A DNA stretch of 64,000 bases from Desulforapulum sp034007745 (GTDB taxonomy: Bacteria > Desulfobacterota > Desulfobacteria > Desulfobacterales > Desulfobacteraceae). Made by a program: the position numbers and the translations under genes. Where the stretch lies: contig JAVEQI010000006.1 of NCBI GenBank assembly GCA_034007745.1, positions 42,166-106,165 of the forward strand. Reading direction: 5' to 3'. Each line of letters begins with the position of its first letter. Position 1 is the stretch's first letter. Shown one piece after another: positions 62,018 through 64,000 of the stretch. The notes under the pieces were generated by a model. It made no database searches, was not told the DNA's origin, and was given only the letters and a program-made list of their open reading frames with translations.

Positions 62018-63295
62018 TTAATTTTTCCCTTTAGATGACTCTTCCGCCCGCCTCTTGAACTCCTTTAAAATAGCCTGCTCTTTTTTGTTTTTAGCAAGAT
62101 ATCCCGGAGTAGTCTGCCAAAACATCAAGGCTGCCAGTACCAGCAGAATCCAGCCAAAGGCAAATTTAAATTGGTCCAGGGTAATCATCTCGGTGAGTTT
62201 AGGTCCGATCAAAGCACCAAGTATCATGGACACTCCAATACCGCAGCCAAGTTTCCAGCTGATGAAATTTATTTTGGAGTAGTTGAAAATACCGCTGCCC
62301 TGGGAGAAGAGCACGGTGGGGGTTACAGTACCGGCTACAACAGTGTGGGGCAGTACCGGGAACAGCGTAACCAGCAGCGGGTTCAAGATAAAACCACCTC
62401 CAGCACCCATGAGGACACCAAAGATGGCCACAGCAAGGGTCAAAAAGAAGGGGTATATTAAATTCATGCTTGTTCCGGCATTAGCCAGATACATGGTGGG
62501 GAAGCTGATTTTGTTTTCAAATGTGACGGCTTGGCTTTTGATCTCCTTGTCAATAACGGTCCTGATTTTATATTCGCCAGGAGCGAGTCCTTTACGAATC
62601 TTAATTTCAGCACTGTACGTACCGTCGGGCTTCACATCAATATCTGCGCCAAAAACCTTGTCCAGACTACGAAACCTGGCCTTTACCAGCTGCATGGAGC
62701 GTTTTTTGTTTTCTTTTGCGTCCATGACCGGCAGCAGGGCACCACGACTGCCGATGATGCTGGCCATAAGGGTGGACTGATGCCGGTCGATCTGGGCTTT
62801 TGCCGGTACAGTGTAGGCTGCGTCAGCCCCAAGATCCTTCAGCAGCCTGGATACGCTCCATTTGCCGCCTTGCTTTTGTTCCTCATCAATCTTTGACTGG
62901 AGCTCTTTGGGAACAAAAATTTTGTAATAGGCCGGCATCTCCCTGGTAATATAAAAAATATAAGGCCGTTTGCCTGTTTCCTTGTCCACATCTTTGTCAA
63001 ACCGGCTAGCCCGGACACTGCGGCCCTCTGCCCAAACTTCAAGAAAAACCGGTTGTCCTGCCGGCGCCTTGCCGGTAACCTTGATGATGCCGCCATTGTT
63101 CAGCTCTGTTTGATCAATGGTAATGGTCGGTGGGACCATGTCCTGGAGATCGGTTTCTGCAACACCGGCTGCGTTAACGCTGGTCGGCGTAACCATGCCC
63201 GGAGCATCGGTTTCTGTAGCACCGGCTGCATTGAAGCTGAAGACCACCGTTATGGCTGCAACCAGCCATGGTAAAAAAACTCGCCTCATTTTCAT
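62018..63295 (-). CDS. TSUP (TauE/SafE) transporter, N-terminal half with periplasmic domain
   Basis: 425 residues. A signal peptide (to about 25) is followed by a roughly 230-residue periplasmic beta-rich domain (GGIIKVTGKAPAGQPVFLEV near 68, then GTYSAEIKIRKGLAPGEYKI near 225). Four membrane segments come next with FGVLMGAGGGFILNPLLVTL near 295 and GALIGPKLTEMI near 370, i.e. one TSUP repeat, then a charged cytoplasmic tail. Directly after the signal peptide a 19-residue unit is duplicated (63124-63180 and 63181-63237). It must pair with the C-terminal-half gene to transport. Confidence 0.87.
   Translation of the reverse strand: MKMRRVFLPWLVAAITVVFSFNAAGATETDAPGMVTPTSVNAAGVAETDLQDMVPPTITIDQTELNNGGIIKVTGKAPAGQPVFLEVWAEGRSVRASRFDKDVDKETGKRPYIFYITREMPAYYKIFVPKELQSKIDEEQKQGGKWSVSRLLKDLGADAAYTVPAKAQIDRHQSTLMASIIGSRGALLPVMDAKENKKRSMQLVKARFRSLDKVFGADIDVKPDGTYSAEIKIRKGLAPGEYKIRTVIDKEIKSQAVTFENKISFPTMYLANAGTSMNLIYPFFLTLAVAIFGVLMGAGGGFILNPLLVTLFPVLPHTVVAGTVTPTVLFSQGSGIFNYSKINFISWKLGCGIGVSMILGALIGPKLTEMITLDQFKFAFGWILLVLAALMFWQTTPGYLAKNKKEQAILKEFKRRAEESSKGKN
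63124..63237 (-). repeat. 57-bp in-frame tandem duplication in the TSUP gene
   Basis: 63124-63180 and 63181-63237 are diverged copies of one 57-bp unit (TGGTCGGNG.. ACCATG.. ATCGGTTTCTG.. ACCGGCTGC), encoding NAAG-x-x-ETD units after the signal peptide. Several substitutions between copies show it is not very recent. Confidence 0.75.
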
Positions 63296-63648
63296 AATGT
63301 TTTCTCCTGTCCTTTGTTACACTTGTTACACTCTACACCGACGGGAAATTCTCTTGCTCCCAGCGGCACTAAGGTTCAATAACTTACAGACCTAGGATAT
63401 AGCGCCTGGCATTCTGTCAAACCCGAGGTTACTTTCGCCGTAACCGGTCCTAACCAACTCCTTTTCTCTATCCTTACTTATACACCTCCTTTGTTTTCAG
63501 CCGAAAAGCTTGTTTTCCCTCTTCTGCCAATCAGCCAAGATTAAAATCCGATTCCAGCAAACATGCTCCTTTCCGATAAAACCGATCATGAAGGTCATCC
63601 TATCGGTGAACCTGTTGATAATTAAGATATAGGATCGGAACTTTTCTT
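63296..63648. other. Intergenic region upstream of the TSUP genes
   Basis: No gene. On the minus strand a TTGACA (63420-63415) lies about 120 bp before the TSUP start, but no well-spaced -10 is obvious. A GGTTAC/GTAACC dyad lies near 63427-63445. Confidence 0.35.
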
Positions 63649-63751
63649 TTGTCAAGAGGAGTATAAAAGATTATTAAAAAGGCTTAAATATGGAGGGTGT
63701 TACCGCAAACTCTCGTTACGCTTGAGCCATCAAGGGTAACGAGAGTTTTTT
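63649..63751 (+). ncRNA. Possible short transcript with strong terminator hairpin
   Basis: TTGTCA (63649-63654), 17 bp, TATTAA (63672-63677) is a fair promoter. At 63708-63747 a 12-bp perfect stem (AACTCTCGTTAC/GTAACGAGAGTT) with an inner CTTGA/TCAAG stem is followed by a T-run to 63751. The intervening sequence includes an 11-codon frame, ATGGAGGGTGTTACCGC... to TGA, inside the hairpin. It may be a small RNA, a leader peptide or only the terminator of something unseen. Confidence 0.4.
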
Positions 63752-63911
63752 ATCTGTGTGCGATCATAAAATTATTCCTACCTTACATCTCAAGACAAAG
63801 GTGTTCTATCGGCTGGCTGATATAGTGATAATTTTCGTAACCATTCAGCATCTGTTTTTGTAGACGCTTAGAAATGGGTAAAAGATTTGCCTCACTGTTG
63901 CAATCAAAAAA

Positions 63912-64000
63912 TTACTCATTTAGAAATTCTGGCAGTTTGCCTTCAAATAAAAGACGTAATGCCTCGCTTGCCCTTACACCATTTTTTCTACAGGTTGAAA
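63912..64000 (-). CDS. C-terminal fragment of a gene cut by the window edge
   Basis: On the minus strand a frame enters from the right edge and ends at a TAA (63914-63912). The last 28 residues read TCRKNGVRASEALRLLFEG and KLPEFLNE. The style (TCRKNG-V near the end) faintly resembles the C-terminus of some transposases, but this is too short to name. Between it and the hairpin at 63751 nothing else is recognised. Confidence 0.35.
   Translation of the reverse strand, partial: STCRKNGVRASEALRLLFEGKLPEFLNE

Overview
The window looks like chromosome of a free-living anaerobic Desulfobacterota bacterium, probably a Desulfobacteraceae-type sulfate reducer close to Desulfobacterium/Desulforapulum. 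That is inference. It rests on the Gram-negative, meso-DAP wall genes, BamD and a TonB receptor, the many Fe-S and molybdopterin redox proteins, TRAP transport, and a gene that makes sense only if UGA is read as selenocysteine. I saw no tRNA, rRNA, CRISPR array, prophage or intact insertion sequence.

Layout. 1-9.3 kb (minus strand): a division and cell wall (dcw) cluster transcribed mraZ-rsmH-ftsL-ftsI-murE-murF-mraY-murD and on into a gene cut at base 12 (probably ftsW). 9.5-11.9 kb: an amino-acid permease remnant, azlCD, and a hidden ArsC-like selenoprotein gene (10998-11333) with an in-frame TGA and a candidate SECIS hairpin. 11.9-25 kb (plus): a YhdH-type reductase, then a tight run of alpha-hydroxy-acid oxidase, proline dehydrogenase, threonine aldolase, MoxR ATPase, VWA protein, a degenerate acyl-CoA dehydrogenase, a giant PPDK-like protein and an unusual GAPDH. 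25-31 kb: an S1-domain protein, two convergent candidate small RNAs, a TonB receptor and a decayed VapC/Phd toxin-antitoxin locus interrupted by a small MITE-like insertion. 31-43 kb: polA, a TraB-family protein, purN, the trxA-trxB-bamD operon, rpmB, and a minus-strand ispG-proS-relA operon. 43.8-54.8 kb: a polar amino-acid ABC operon, a TRAP operon, a LeuA-like enzyme, an M20 peptidase, a Zn/Mn-type ABC importer and a YitT protein. 54.9-61.2 kb (minus): a cytoplasmic redox operon (molybdopterin oxidoreductase, 4Fe-4S protein, GltD-like flavoprotein, small protein, CBS protein, 2Fe-2S/4Fe-4S protein). 61.6-63.3 kb: a TSUP (TauE/SafE) exporter split over two genes. The right end holds a short hairpin transcript candidate and a gene fragment.

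How it works together. The first 9 kb and the polA/purN/trx/rpmB/relA/proS/ispG block are housekeeping. The redox operon looks like a soluble module moving electrons from a pyridine nucleotide through flavin and Fe-S centres to a molybdopterin enzyme; two of its proteins end in the same Cys4 module. Intergenic gaps carry a repeated composite element: heptanucleotide GCTAANN arrays, in two of three cases directly next to a conserved ~45-bp core.

Most notable: the selenoprotein gene, which standard calling truncates at a GTG; the dikinase-like protein without a PEP/pyruvate barrel next to GAPDH; the convergent small-RNA pair; and the MITE-in-VapC remnant. All calls were made by reading; no database search was run.
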